The position numbers and the translations under genes are program-made. DNA of 64,000 bases from Lumbricus rubellus (Eukaryota > Annelida > Clitellata > Crassiclitellata > Lumbricidae), in assembly GCA_945859605.1 (NCBI GenBank), contig OX243817.1, forward strand, positions 24,868,801 through 24,932,800. Direction: 5' to 3'. Shown piece by piece: positions 31,088 to 43,200 of this stretch (position 1 is its first letter; each line of letters begins with the position of its first letter). The notes beneath the pieces were generated by a model. The model ran no database searches and had not been told where the DNA came from. It worked only from the letters and a program-made list of their open reading frames with translations.

Positions 31088-31511
31088 CAGTGTTTAATCT
31101 AGACATCTCTCCAGGGGGAAGGGGGAAAGTTCCCTGAGGAATGACATTGCCTTCTCGAAAAATCGTGAGCTGTTGTAGCATATCCCACCCCCCATCGTAA
31201 AAATTTGACAGCTCTTGTTTACAATGTATATTTGTTGATATGTAAAATTTCCACGCGTGCATTGGTTTACTAAAAAAAGGTCATCACATTTAAAAGTATA
31301 GATTTCACTACCGTGATTTGTATGTTTCTCAGAAATTTTAACAGAAAGACTAAAAATGGTTGTCAGAAAAATAACCAAAAATGACCGGGCAAATGGTGTC
31401 GTCCCCAAAACAGCAGTTTCGTGCCACCGTCAGCCCAAAATGGCTGTTTGTCCGGCCCCCAGAAATCTGAATTTCCTCACCCCAAAAGCAGGGGGACTAG
31501 ATTAAACACTG
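31088..31511. mobile_element. TIR element directly downstream of the TPD52-like stop codon
   Basis: Ends CAGTGTTTAATCTAG and CTAGATTAAACACTG are exact inverted repeats. Flanking GGTAG-containing words are only partly alike, so the target duplication is degenerate or misplaced. It probably lies in the 3' UTR. A single end of the same kind (CTAGATTAAACACTG) is at about 54489. Confidence 0.75.
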
Positions 31512-31726
31512 CCTGGTAGCGTCAATTATGGGATTGATATTGGTTGTAGAAGATTTTCAGAAAAGATTGGTTGTGTGCCTATGCTGTGAGATTACCAAGA
31601 TTTGAAAACGAAGGGCTGGCTTTATCAAAAAATATATTTGAAACTTAATGTTATTTTACTCATAAACAGAGAAATATGTTTTGATCTAAGGATGGCGTTT
31701 CCCTAGTTGTGTAATTTTTTGTAGTG

Positions 31727-31732
31727 AATAAA
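31727..31732 (+). terminator. candidate polyadenylation signal of the TPD52-like gene
   Basis: AATAAA 670 bases after the stop codon, beyond the TIR element, followed by TTATTTC. Longer 3' UTRs are typical of this family, so later signals remain possible. Confidence 0.4.
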
Positions 31733-31871
31733 GTTATTTCAGTTGAACGTTAGAACTCGTTCATAAATGTTCCGTAAAGCAAGAACTTGCTTTAAAAAGC
31801 CATTCAGTTATGTTAATTTGGATAAGGTTGGTTGAAAGACTGGAGTGGTCAGATAGCTGCATGGCACATCA

Positions 31872-31951
31872 TTAACCCTTTACCCGTTAATTTTTCCCGT
31901 TAAGCCATTGTTTTCAGCGAATATTCTCGGGACAAACGGGTAAAGGGTTAA
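31872..31951. mobile_element. piggyBac-like TTAA hairpin micro-MITE (copy 3)
   Basis: An 80-bp element with ends TTAACCCTTTACCCGTT and AACGGGTAAAGGGTTAA. Same CCCTTT termini as copies 1 and 2 but a different interior. Confidence 0.75.
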
Positions 31952-32842
31952 AACAGTACTTCAGGTGTTGGGATTCAAAAGGCAATCACTTTAAAAAATT
32001 CTCAAATATGTAAAGGAGTGGAAGCGAAGATGATGATGTTGCAATGAATAATGCAATTTTGCGAGTATAATGCATATATGCAAAATACTGATACACACTG
32101 TATACTTAATGTCTGCCTAAATAATTATCTATACTACTGCTGTTCAATAATGTTTATGCTTTGAAAGAGCAATGAGTTGTTGATCGATTTTTGCAGACTT
32201 ATGCGTCAAAGTGCTTTGATAAATGCTTATCACCGTTAAATGATGTTGCTCTTGTTGAACATTGCCATAATTAATTGTGATAATTGTGACTGGTGTTATG
32301 TTTTTATTTTAAACATGTGTGTGCTTTGGGCAGATTTTTGTCGGTTGTTTTTTAAATCAGTTTTACAGAAGTTCTACCTATGACATTTGTACTGAAAGCC
32401 AAGATCTGTTTGTTAGTTTTTTTTATATAATTAAGAATGAATTTCTGCAAGAGATCAAACTATATGTGTGCTAAATATTGTAATTTTGTATGTCGGTAAT
32501 GATGGTGTGACTGTAAAATGGCAATCAATAATTTTTAATCGTTATTCCAGAGAAGCTTATCATAACGTGACAATACAAAAGCCACTAACAAACAAAATGT
32601 TTCTGTGCCTTGTAAAGTACAGGTAAAAAAGTATCAAAGCTTAGGACTTGTTTTTTTGTAAATGTACTCGATTTCATATATAGACACCATATGTGGCCTT
32701 AACCCTTTTCATGCTTCAGTGAATTAATTGGATGAAATTGTTCCCCACTGTTGCCTGTTTGAATAGCCCAAAATATTTCAATTAGATTTTATTTTTTCAG
32801 TTTATCAGCTGACTTGGGTTCTGTATTGGCTGCTTGCATCTT

Positions 32843-33045
32843 GTGGGGCGCGGTGGTGTAGTGGTGGCGTCGTTGCCTTGGAACCGGAAGGTTCGAGGTT
32901 CGAATCCACCTCGCTGTGTAAGGACCTTGGGCAAGTTCTTCACTCACAATTGCTCAGTGCTTTGTCGTGAAACTCCGATGCAGTGTCCGCTCTGCATTCG
33001 GGAGCACCTCTGAGTAGAGAGAGCTTGAACAAGCACATACAAACA
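32843..33045 (+). mobile_element. tRNA-derived SINE (copy 2)
   Basis: GGCGCGGTGGTGTAGTGGTGG head, B-box GGTTCGAATCC, TAAGGACCTTGGGCAAGTTC body, then GGGAGCACCTCTGAGTAG and a decayed tail. Same family as 28890-29091. The Pol III boxes resemble a tRNA gene, but there is no cloverleaf. Confidence 0.9.
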
Positions 33046-36000
33046 ATCTTGTTCAAACTTCTGAACTCTGCTTGATCGTCTGCAATGGCCTCCTCTTGAA
33101 TTGAGAATGGAATTTAAACTTTGCTTATGAAGTCATCACAATGGGTACTCTGCTTACCTACCTTTAACCGCTACTATCTCCGTCTTAGTCTGCAATCTTT
33201 AGGCATTTTGGTTGAGTCTCTATTTAGCACTGTTCTGTGTCTATTCAGTTGTTATGTAATGTTGTGCACTGGTGAATTGTTATTGGTATTGCATAGAATA
33301 TTTTGCTGAAGATGTTTAAATTCCGCTTGAATTTGTTTGTTTTATTACTTACTAACCAGTCACGGTTTTTTGTTTGTGCTTAATGCTTACTAGTTTTACT
33401 CAATCGTTAGCTCAACTGTAGTTTAAACGTCCATTATTTCCTTTCTCTATTTTAATATTCTAATTACAGCATGAACATTCACATGATCGTAGATCTTGCC
33501 ACTCCTTATACTTGCAGCGTGAATCTGATAATTCTGACCAAGGTCACAGAATTGACCGTGCTACTTTAAAATTCAATCAGAATGTGACAATTGATGATTT
33601 GGCCAGTTTTCGGCTTTTCGTGTATAATTCCCCCAAAGTTTCTGGCTGTTTTTTTCCGACCTTTCAGGTTTAAAGGTTGGTGATGGTTTACTGAATATTT
33701 TAACAGCTTGATATTGTGGATTTATGCTGGTTTAGCATGACATTTTGAACTTGTGCCGCAGAAGTGAGAAACCTACACGTTACTTAACGTTACAGTAACA
33801 GCCACTTTCACGTCGTAGTCTTATTTTATATACAGTAATCTTGTGCATCGTGTACACAGTACCAATACCAAGATCTCAATATAAAGATCTTTCACCTGTC
33901 AGAAGTGCGCTCAGATGGTACGTGCAGAGTCTACCATGCAGGATCGCATCTATTTGAACACATCCTTGTGGTGTAGATTGTCTTTCAAGATAAGGATGTA
34001 AAAACGGTGATAACAATAGCTGCAATGATCATGCTTACCGACAATGAGATGTTTTTTATTTGTGCTCATATACTTGTATTATTGTACAATTTAACTGAAA
34101 AGTGCCTTTGATCTGTTCTTTGAAGATGCTGTATCCAATTACGTGCTTTCAATGAATTTTTCCAACTGCATTGGTGCCTAATATGCGAATTATATATTAT
34201 GCTCTTTTGTACGGGCAAATCTATTTCTTGTATCTAGGAACCTCTTGAAGGCAATGAAGGCATTACACAATAGTGATTTGAGACTGTGTGAAAAGAATTA
34301 AATGACATGGCGCGACGATAATGATATTGTAAAGTTTTGATTCAAACAAGGTTTGAATCCTGTTTTATAAATACTCTCTGCTATTGATGTGTGTTGAAAT
34401 TATTATTGGACTTGATTTTTTATGGACATGTTTCTGGTTTATCGTGCCATATGAACTTCCTTGTGCACAGGATGAATATTTATAATTAAAGCAAGCATGT
34501 GGATTTTAAAATCAGAGTAAAAAAATAATTGAGAAATAAGTGAAAACTGTCAAAGTAATTTTCATGTCCTTGAATGTGAACCAGTTTTGCACTTTACACG
34601 AAGTGGTATTGTATTTCCCAAATTAACCTCTGCCATATTTGTTTAAGTAGTAAGCAAGGTCTGCTGTTCAGCGATAAATATCGACTCTTTCCGCATATCT
34701 CGTTTGTGTGAAACCTGGTTAATATACAAGCTGTATCTTATAACAGCAGTCTTCCAATGAAGACTTCTTTTTATCGTGTCCACACTTTTGTGTTTTGGCT
34801 TATCTCATTTAATGGTATTTAGATCATTTTTTGCAGTACAATCGTATTCCCATATCTAAAGTGCCTTCTGACTGATTTGCATGTTTGTTAACATTTGTAA
34901 TACATAAAAAGATTTTGCAAAATATACCTGTGAGGTGTTTTCACTGTATAAACCTATGGCTCATTTATTTGGATACGTATATGCAGTGCTGTCCAAGATC
35001 TTGCGCCAGTGTGAAAATGCGCCCCCCCCCGCATATTCAGGACTTTTTCTTAATTTATGACAATGATGGATAGAGTGAATATAGGTAAATTAGTCTGCAT
35101 CACTAGCAAGCAGAAAGTAGACCATTTATAAATCGATGTACACAAAAGGATGGGAAGAATGATCTATTTGTGAAGTATGTGAACATTCAAGTCACCATGT
35201 ACGTAAAAGCCTGAGCTCATGTAATATCGATGCCAATCTGAAGACCTTGGTTGGCTGCAGCTTGATCAAATCTGTGATTTTCTAGTCACAAACAGCCTGA
35301 AGTATGAGCTCAACAGTTTTAAAATGGTTTAAGGTGCAGTGCGCTGCAGTCTTCAAAAGACAATTGTCAAGCTTTTATTGTAGAGCATTATACAAAACAA
35401 CCCCAGAAAGTACAGGAAATTTAATGCAGAAAGAAGATAAAAATCATAATGCAAACTTTGAGGTAAAAGTAGTCAAGCATACAATAATTATTATGAAAAT
35501 CCCATTTGGGCAACTTTAACACGTGTAATGAAAAATATACTAATGACAATGTACACTATGATTACAGCGTACAGTGTTGGAAGTTAAACTTGATTTAAAT
35601 ACCTGACCTCTATGTTACCCCATGAGCTGTAAGGAATCTCATTATGAAAAATTAATCTAAATATGATAACTTCTGAGGTGTTACCATGACAATGCACAAA
35701 ACATCAGTCAAATCAATGGTTGTTTTAGGTAACATTGCAATCAAAGATCATAATCGTAAAGCGAGATTGCAATCAAACATTTTGCAATACTGGTTAATAA
35801 TAATTTGAAAGTGCATTTCCTGACTTAATTCTAACTGCAGTTCTTAGACTTCCTAACAATACATCCTTTCCAGCTTCAAAATTTTTGATCCAAATCAAGT
35901 CTTTATTATGTTGTTAGATTAGATTTATTGTTTATCAAAAGTATTTATTGAAGATGTAAAAACGGTGTACGAAACGATACATATGCCCACGTGCAAATTG

Positions 36001-36149
36001 CCACTCAATGGAAAAGATGGACTTTCCAAAGACAAACAAGTTTCTACACGAGATTTAGATGCAGCAAATTCATTCTTCAAGTACCAGTAGGTGGTAATTG
36101 CAACAATTACCAAAGTACCATACGTTCTAGCACAATACCTTAGCTCGAT

Positions 36150-36420
36150 AAAATTTTTTATTGGTAGCAGAGCAGGTTGTGTTCATAATTCCCTTTGTCC
36201 CCAAGGCTACCAAGCAGAATCATGCCTTCTTGGTGGTTGGCCCCTCGCTTTGGAGTGGGATCCCTGTAGTAATGTGATTGTCTCATAGGGTCCACTCAAA
36301 CTTTTTCTATGCACATCTCAAAACTGTTGTCTTTATCTGCAATGGGGTTGGGAGCACTTCTGAGTAGTCACATTGAATGGGTGGTCACGGTGGTGATAGA
36401 TCCGCATAATGAATGAATGT
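36150..36420 (+). mobile_element. LINE 3' end fragment with (ATGA)n tail
   Basis: A broken frame contains HAFLVVGPSLWSGIPVV, the conserved tryptophan-containing LINE C-terminus. It is followed by GGGAGCACTTCTGAGTAG and TGAATGAATG. Heavily 5' truncated and frameshifted. Confidence 0.65.
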
Positions 36421-36430
36421 TTTCTAATAG

Positions 36431-36504
36431 GCTTGGGTGGATTCAAACCTGGAATCCTTCAGCTCCAAGGCACCAAACCCATCACTACACCACCGCGCCC
36501 TGCA
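36431..36504 (-). mobile_element. SINE head fragment (copy 3)
   Basis: The minus strand shows the tRNA-like head GGTGGTGTAGTGATGG and a B-box-like GGTTTGAATCC. The body and tail are missing or merged into the adjoining LINE fragment. Confidence 0.7.
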
Positions 36505-36610
36505 AGGTAGGCCTCGACTCACAGGTTTGAAGATTACAACTATTCCAGGAACAATCCATACCTAGCCATAAATCCAATGTATTCAGTTCATTCAAGTACA
36601 AATAAAAACT

Positions 36611-37459
36611 CTACTTCTCGGTCTTAATCTCTAAACAGCTGGAATTTTCTTTGCCAGAGACAATAAGTTCTTCGCTTTGACGTTCCAGACACGATCCTGG
36701 TCGTGGTTTAGCGAAGAAACACCCATGAACATTCCGCTTGTGCTCAAAGATTTTCGACCGCGGCACCCTCTCGTCGCACATGCCGCATCGGCTCCACACA
36801 GCGCGGGGCATGTCCTGGTTGGCACGACGCACGTGGTAGTGACATTTCATGTGATCTTCCAACGTGTTGCGTTGCGGAGTGGCAAAATCGCACGAGTCGC
36901 AGACGTAGCTTCCGTCTGTCGTGCGCACGCCGTGCGACAGCCAGTGACGGAAAAGATCGGAGGATTTGATGCACGCCTTGTTACAGTTCTTGCAGATGAA
37001 GCGCCCCCTGTGAGCCTTCAAGTGTTCTCTGAATTTCGCTTCGGCGTCAGTCGAATAGTTGCAGCGTTCGCATGTGTGCGTTTTGAGACTTCGGCGAATC
37101 GTATGGGCCTCTGACTTTACGACGAACTTTGTGACCTTGCGATTACGACGAAGACTTTGCGTCACAGAAATATCGGAAGATGGCGAATGCAGAGAATTAG
37201 ATGCGGAGAGAGTGACTGAGGTGACATACTGTTGGTCGTTAAAATTGGTGTTATCACACCTATTTACCACACTGTCTTCACATGTTGTTGATGTCGTACT
37301 CAGCAGACGATTTGTGCATACCCGTAAATCCAGTGGTCCTTCATCATCATCTATCGCGGTATCTTTACCAGTGAATTCGTCGTTTATTTCCAATTTTATA
37401 CATTTACCATGTGGCATGTTAGATGACATCTGTGGAATATTTCTTGTGCAAAAATCCAT
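36611..37459 (-). CDS. C2H2 zinc-finger protein with PLDLR motif (282 residues)
   Basis: One uninterrupted coding exon, with ATG at 37459 (A at -3, G at +4). An acceptor-like TCTTTTAG ends at 37486, so a non-coding 5' exon probably lies upstream. Four fingers: C130/C133/H146/H150, C156/C159/H172/H176, C187/C190/H203/H207 and a variant C225/C228/H240/H245. Finger 3 is separated by longer linkers. Residues 42-46 are PLDLR, a CtBP-binding PxDL-type motif. Three PsiKxE SUMO consensus sites are visible (IKLE near 21, VKSE near 114, IKTE near 278). Together these suggest a nuclear, DNA-binding, possibly repressive factor. I do not recognise the orthologue. GC content is higher than in the flanks. 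Confidence 0.85.
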   Translation of the reverse strand: MDFCTRNIPQMSSNMPHGKCIKLEINDEFTGKDTAIDDDEGPLDLRVCTNRLLSTTSTTCEDSVVNRCDNTNFNDQQYVTSVTLSASNSLHSPSSDISVTQSLRRNRKVTKFVVKSEAHTIRRSLKTHTCERCNYSTDAEAKFREHLKAHRGRFICKNCNKACIKSSDLFRHWLSHGVRTTDGSYVCDSCDFATPQRNTLEDHMKCHYHVRRANQDMPRAVWSRCGMCDERVPRSKIFEHKRNVHGCFFAKPRPGSCLERQSEELIVSGKENSSCLEIKTEK

Positions 37460-38269
37460 ACTTTAGCTTGACCTTTGTGATGCACCTAAAAGAATAATAA
37501 AGAATAATCAAAATAATGCAATTTAGCTAACAAGTTAAAGAATTAAGTGCTAGAATGCATCAATGGTCATATATTTCATATATTTGCATTGCAATTATAT
37601 CCTCCATCCCCATTTTTATCTTTCAATTGTCTCTTTAAATTATGGACTTTACAGATTAGAAAACTGTTTCTTCATCTCTTTTGATTGGGCCGTTTGAGAT
37701 ACAATTTCTAGGCCACTCTCCTAGTTCTAGAAACAAATCTATGAGCTAGAGTTAGCTATTGTTAAAAAATAATAATATTATATTGTCATGATAGACACTG
37801 ACTAAGGAAACTAATTTCTAGGCAGCTAAGAGAGTAGCAGAGAGATGATAAAAAAATGCACTAATAAAACTATTATTTAATTAAAAATTAATCCGACCAT
37901 TAAGAACTTTGTCCAAGGCTCAAAACACTGAGAGCACTTTATGACAACTCTATGCTCTAATTTACTAACTCGATAATAAAATTCTAAACTCGAAAATGTC
38001 AACTCAAAATCAGCTTATCAGACACTCAGCCATCGGCCGCAAACAATAACCACTGACATACCCGTGTTTAAAAAACTTTCGGTGTATCAGTTCATGCACA
38101 AATTGTCGTCATAGTGATGTAAAATTGACATCGGCAACAAACTTACCATACAAAAGCATCCGATAGGCCTATGTCAAAAACGTGCCTAACAGCAATTAAT
38201 TTTTGACGTCCTTAAAACAATGAACAACCCCAAATTAACGTAGGCTAGTTCTTTCTCAGTACACAGAAA

Positions 38270-38328
38270 ATGGCATTGGAAGATTACTCAGTGGCTGATG
38301 ATTCAGACATTCTCGATGCCAGAAGTTG
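38270..38328 (+). CDS. putative isolated first coding exon
   Basis: ATG with AAA before it and G after, then a short acidic frame MALEDYSVADDSDILDARS, ending at a near-perfect donor GTGAGT in phase 2. No matching downstream plus-strand exon was found in this window. The next strong gene (ASB) is on the other strand. It may be the start of a gene with a long intron or simply chance. Product not recognised. Confidence 0.3.
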
Positions 38329-38759
38329 GTGAGTAAGTAACGACGTCGAACAGTGAAACATAGGATAATCTGGTATTCAGCTTATAATCGCTCGTCATGC
38401 ATATATTTTTTTGAAATTATTATCCATGTTATCGAGACCGATCTTAGATAGCATAATAATGAAGGAATCTGGACTAGGCCTAAGTGACAATAATACAGGA
38501 CCTCTAGCCTTTCCTCATCCCTGCCTGCTGCGGCCGCTCGTCCGTCGCCTGTTTTATCCTCTGCCTTGTTCCATTCCGCCATCCCGTCTGTTCTCGTATA
38601 AACAGAGAGGATATAGGGGAGGTTCTGAGCGGATATCGTGGTTCTGAGACAACAATAGTCTTTGATAATAATTGTGAAAGCGCAATAGGCCCAAACTTAA
38701 TTTAGTCATAAACTATGGTTCGCCTCCATCTCTGCCCTTTCTTCCAGAGGCGATTTCTG

Positions 38760-39055
38760 ATGTGCCACCCCCGTGGTGGCCTATTGTGTGCCTCCCGCAT
38801 GGTCAACGGGGGAGACATTTCACACTTTTCTTGCCCACGGCGGCCTCCTCTGTGCCTCCCTTCCCCAGGCGGCCTCCTTTGTGCCTCTATTCCTGCCTAT
38901 GGCGGCCTTCTTTGTGCCTCTCTTCTTGCCTGTGCCGCATTCTTTGTGCCTCCCTCCCCGCGGCGGCATCCCTTATGCCCCTCTTATTGCCTGTGGCGGC
39001 ATTCTTTGTGCCTCTTTTATTGCCTGCGGTGGCATCCTTTATGCCTCTCTAATTG
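38760..39055 (+). repeat. GC-rich minisatellite, unit about 36 bp
   Basis: Diverged tandem copies share GGCGGC(A/C)TCCTTTGTGCCTC with a variable spacer. Several forward frames stay open, but none has domain or splice support. Confidence 0.75.
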
Positions 39056-40044
39056 ATTAATTAGTTGCATACAATGCATCGTGTCAAACAAAATCGAGTG
39101 GCATGAACTAGATTTGGATCTCTCTGCATTTTCAAAACCTACTTTGAAATTATTCATGTACAATGTAGTTAAATAGTTATTCAAGCTGAATGTTTAACTT
39201 TAAAAAAGCATGAAGCAAATTTAAAAAACCAGTTTCTGGCAACAACTTCAAGAACTCCAGACTAATTAAAAAGACGCAGTCAGCATGCAAGTTTGCAAAT
39301 AGACTAAGTATTGTTGACAGACAACTTGACAAGCACATGAACATAACCTACACACATAAAATCACTCATTAGAATATGAATTGGTCATCGTCAATATCAT
39401 ACGAAATTATTCACATATTGCTCACGTAATGCGTTCATAGCATAGCTAGTCTAATTTATAACTGTAGGCCTACTTACTAAATTATTGTCTCTAAGCAAGA
39501 AACCTCTTAGTGGAACCACAGCTTAATCAACAAACAGTACGTCCACTCGCGCTTTTGCCTGTTGACGAGCTTTTGCACAATGCTGATAGACAATAATTAT
39601 ATGCATTGTAACGTCACAAAATGTCTCTCTCTCTCAAAATGGCGGACTATTCTAAAATCAGTCACACATTCTGACTGCAACAGAGGCCGGGCAGTCGACG
39701 AACTGCTTGTTAGTTATGCTGTGGAGGAACTCGGATCTAAAAACATAACCCACAACCGAAAACAATATTTATACTGATAGTTTCTACATATATTAATCGC
39801 TAAGCGTAAAACTCAGATCTAGAAATGTAATCCATAACCGGGAAGAATATTTTCAAGCATTTGCAGAACACATGCAGATCTATGAGAAAGGCAACAGACA
39901 ATGTGAGCTTCTTAGCAGCTACAATTGCCAGCACACAGTCTGTTGCCTGCACAATTCAATCCGTACAACGCACAGAATGAATCTCGTAACACCTACGAAG
40001 ATGAACTGTTGGCCTGTAGATATGTAACTTGTGATCTCATGTAC

Positions 40045-40280
40045 AGCGCCCTTTCCTTCGGCCTCGGCTGGCTTATGGCGCTATATAAATAATCTTATTA
40101 TTATTATTATATTACTACTACTATTACTATTATTATTATCATTATATTACTACTACTATTATTATTATTACTATTATTACTATTACTACTATGATTACTA
40201 TTATTACTATGATTATTATTATGATTATAATTATTATTATTATTATTATTATTATATTACTACTGCTATTACTATTATTA
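40045..40280 (+). repeat. retroelement 3' tail and (TTA)n microsatellite
   Basis: GCTTATGGCGCTATATAAAT, a variant of the LINE/SINE tail in this window, is followed by about 190 bases of imperfect ATT/ACT triplets. The microsatellite runs up to the stop codon of the ASB gene (40281-40283). Confidence 0.75.
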
Positions 40281-43200
40281 TTATTTAGCGGAGATGCCAT
40301 AGCGATGGAGGACATCGTCAAGATCTCTGCACAGCAGGAATTCCTTAACTCGATACGGAATTGGAGATGGACTCAACCAGTCGAGCTTATCCGCAGGTCG
40401 AAACCCAAGCGCATTTCTTATCACAGAGCGGCAGCAGAACTGCAGGCTGTGAGGGTTAGATGAGCACCACACCAACCAGTCCAGCAAACTAGGATAATTT
40501 GCCAGCGGGAACGGTCCAGTCGTGTTTGAAGTAAAGTCTCGCGGCACTCGTCCTCCCGCCTGCACCAACATCTCCGTTATGAGAGGGACGTGTCGAAGCG
40601 ACGCCCGGAACGGAGTCATTCCATTTGGGGTCGCAAGGTTAACGTCGCACCCAGCCACCAATAGTAGTTGAACGACGAGGGGTTTTCCCGTGAACACCGC
40701 CGTGACCAGCGGGGTCGCTCCGTAGTGGTCAGTCGTGTCCAGTCGTGCCCCGGCTGCGATCAGCTTCTCCACGATCGCGTGATGACCAACATCGATGGCT
40801 TTCATGAGAGGCGTTTTCTGTTCGTCGTTTTCGAGGCTTATCGGGTCGAGGCTGCAGCCGTGCGATATGAGAACGTCGGCAACGCGATGCGCATTGCGAA
40901 TGGCCGCCAAGTGCAGCGTACTGCGACCGTTGCATTCAGTCGCATCGACATTTGCCCCGGAGTTAAGGAGGAGGGCCGCGGCTTCTGCGTGACCACCGTT
41001 TGGACCGACAACTGTCAGATGAAGCGGCTGGGTGCCAGTGTATCGGTTGCTCGCTGGACCGTGACGCTTAAGAGCGTTGACGGGCAAACCAGCGTCGATG
41101 AACGTCTGAAACATTTATAGGATGCGCAACAGTGACTTTCATAAAGTGGTAATGTGTATTTGGTCAAGTTCTGGTTAAAGTTTAAATTTTATTTTTATCT
41201 AATGCATAATATTGCTAATATGCAAGTAAAAATATTAAAAAAATTAAAATGTTGAAAGGCTCGAAGGGCGTACAAAGACATTTGGTGGACCAACTCATGG
41301 CACATGTGCTGCCATAAGCATAACAAGCCTGCCAGAGTACAAGGATGATGTAGAAAGCCATGTACCATAGGCATTAAAATTAGTCAAATACTGTAAAAAG
41401 ATAACAGTGATTGAAGATGTGATGGAGAACAGATAGGGTTTACTTTTTATTTCCCTTGCTTAGTCATTGGGCCTTGGCCATTTCGAAATCCACGTTCTTA
41501 ATTAAAAAAATAAAGACCAGCAACGTTACAGAGGAATAGAAAAGGAAAAAATGTAAAGCACATCTACTTTTACATTTAAAATAATTGCGTGGAAATATAT
41601 ATATTGTACCTAAAATTACCTAATAATAACCATTAATAACCTGCTCATTCAGATTATTGATCTGATTTTTTATGTCTATTATTAGCTGTACGAGTGACCT
41701 ACTTTCATAATCCTTGTATTGCCTTTCATGGCACTGATGTGCAGTCCAGTTTCGCCACCGTTATTTGAATCGAAGATATTGGCACCCGCCTTGATCAGCA
41801 TTGCAGTTTTGATTTCATCATTCGCAAAAACGGCTTCCAGAAGGGGTGTTGAACCTGAAAATAACATGTGAATAAATAATAACAATCTATAAAAATAATG
41901 TCAGCAATAAACTTTTCTGCTCTTTGAGGTCTACATATTTTTGGTATTTTGCAAACAGTACATGTTTTACTCACTAATAAAATTATTGATAATTTACTGT
42001 CTTCTCGTATCACAACAAGATATTGCAGAAATGGGTGATAACCTATTATGCCATGTTTTTCAAATCATTCTGGAAAATATGATAAAAAACTACAATTGCA
42101 ACTTTAAAAGCTTTGTATGTCTATCTGTATAAGTAAACACAAACACATTAAATAAGAATGACTAAATATATTGCAATGTCATCAACAGATTGCTTATCGA
42201 CAGATTGCTTATTGTTGCTCATAATATTATTGTATGGCAGGGTTTACGGTCGAGTATAAGAATTTTATAAAAATAACTGAGATGTCAGACATTGATCTAT
42301 GTGGAGTGGAGTTGGGGTGTGCATTGTGCAATGAAGACTTTACAATTGGGTATTAAGAATGACTAGGGGATGAACCCTAAACCCCTACTGTAACAGCAAT
42401 TCTTAGCCTGAGTCTGCATATGCTGAGAAAAAAGAAACTTAAAGCTAAAACAAATAAGCAAACAAATGCCTGCATTAGTGACGTATATCTTATATTATTA
42501 TTATTACTATTATTATTTTTATTATTATTATAAAACAAAGAATTATCTCTAACCGTTCATGTGCTTGCAGTTAACATTCGCTCCTTTTGCTATCAGCAGT
42601 TCCACAATCTCCAGATTTCCAGGTTTCTGGTTCTTAGCCGCAACATACAGCGGCAGCTTTCCACTCTTTCCTGCAAAGTTCGGGTTGGCTCCAGCATCCA
42701 AAAGTATTTTCACCATCTTCACTTGTCCAACATCACAGGCTTGTGCTACAAAATAAAGAACCACATGTATATATTACGAACTTTAGGCAAAGTGGGATGT
42801 GGAGCAAACAGGATAATTTACGCTATTTTTATTGAAAAGGAGTGACAGATAGCAACTTACAAGCAGTGACAGACTGTTCAAAATTCACATAAGAGCACTG
42901 TCACACAAACCATATTGAGTCGTGGGTCATGGGGTGATATGCATGAAAACTTTGAAAAGGAGTAAACATCTAACGTGATAGGTGAAAACATGTACACAGC
43001 AGTTTATAAAATATATGTTGTCAAGTGCACAACTTTATTATCATTACCACAGTATTAATATTCATACTTGCTTCAGTTTCAGCACAGTAAGCAAGAAAGA
43101 ATTTACTCCCAAGTTATCCAATGAAACCATGGGCCATCGTTGCAGTGAGTCATTCAACAGGACTGTGGCAAAATTGCACATGTTCCATCTGACAGCTAAT

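Larger units (their letters stand above)
31760..36610. other. intergenic region, repeats only
   Basis: About 4.8 kb of AT-rich DNA without a convincing exon. The small open frames are short, lack splice context and have no recognisable domain. It contains the TTAA hairpin at 31.87 kb, a SINE at 32.8 kb, and a LINE fragment plus SINE head at 36.2-36.5 kb. Part may be TPD52-like 3' UTR. Confidence 0.55.
37500..40280. other. intergenic region between the zinc-finger and ASB genes
   Basis: Mostly AT-rich and non-coding. It holds one plausible isolated first exon (38270-38328), a GC-rich minisatellite (38760-39055) and a retroelement tail merging into (TTA)n at its right end. Nothing else is supportable. 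Confidence 0.5.

Noticed and set aside
32843..32910. tRNA gene
   Set aside because: A and B boxes are present, but no cloverleaf forms and the unit continues into a SINE body and tail.
36677..37466. Plus-strand frames opposite the zinc-finger gene
   Set aside because: Shadows of the GC-rich minus-strand coding exon.
38715..39060. Three overlapping ~95-113-codon plus frames
   Set aside because: They arise from the 36-bp GC-rich minisatellite; repetitive in all three frames without splice or domain support.
40668..41120. 150-codon plus-strand frame
   Set aside because: Antisense shadow of the last ASB exon.
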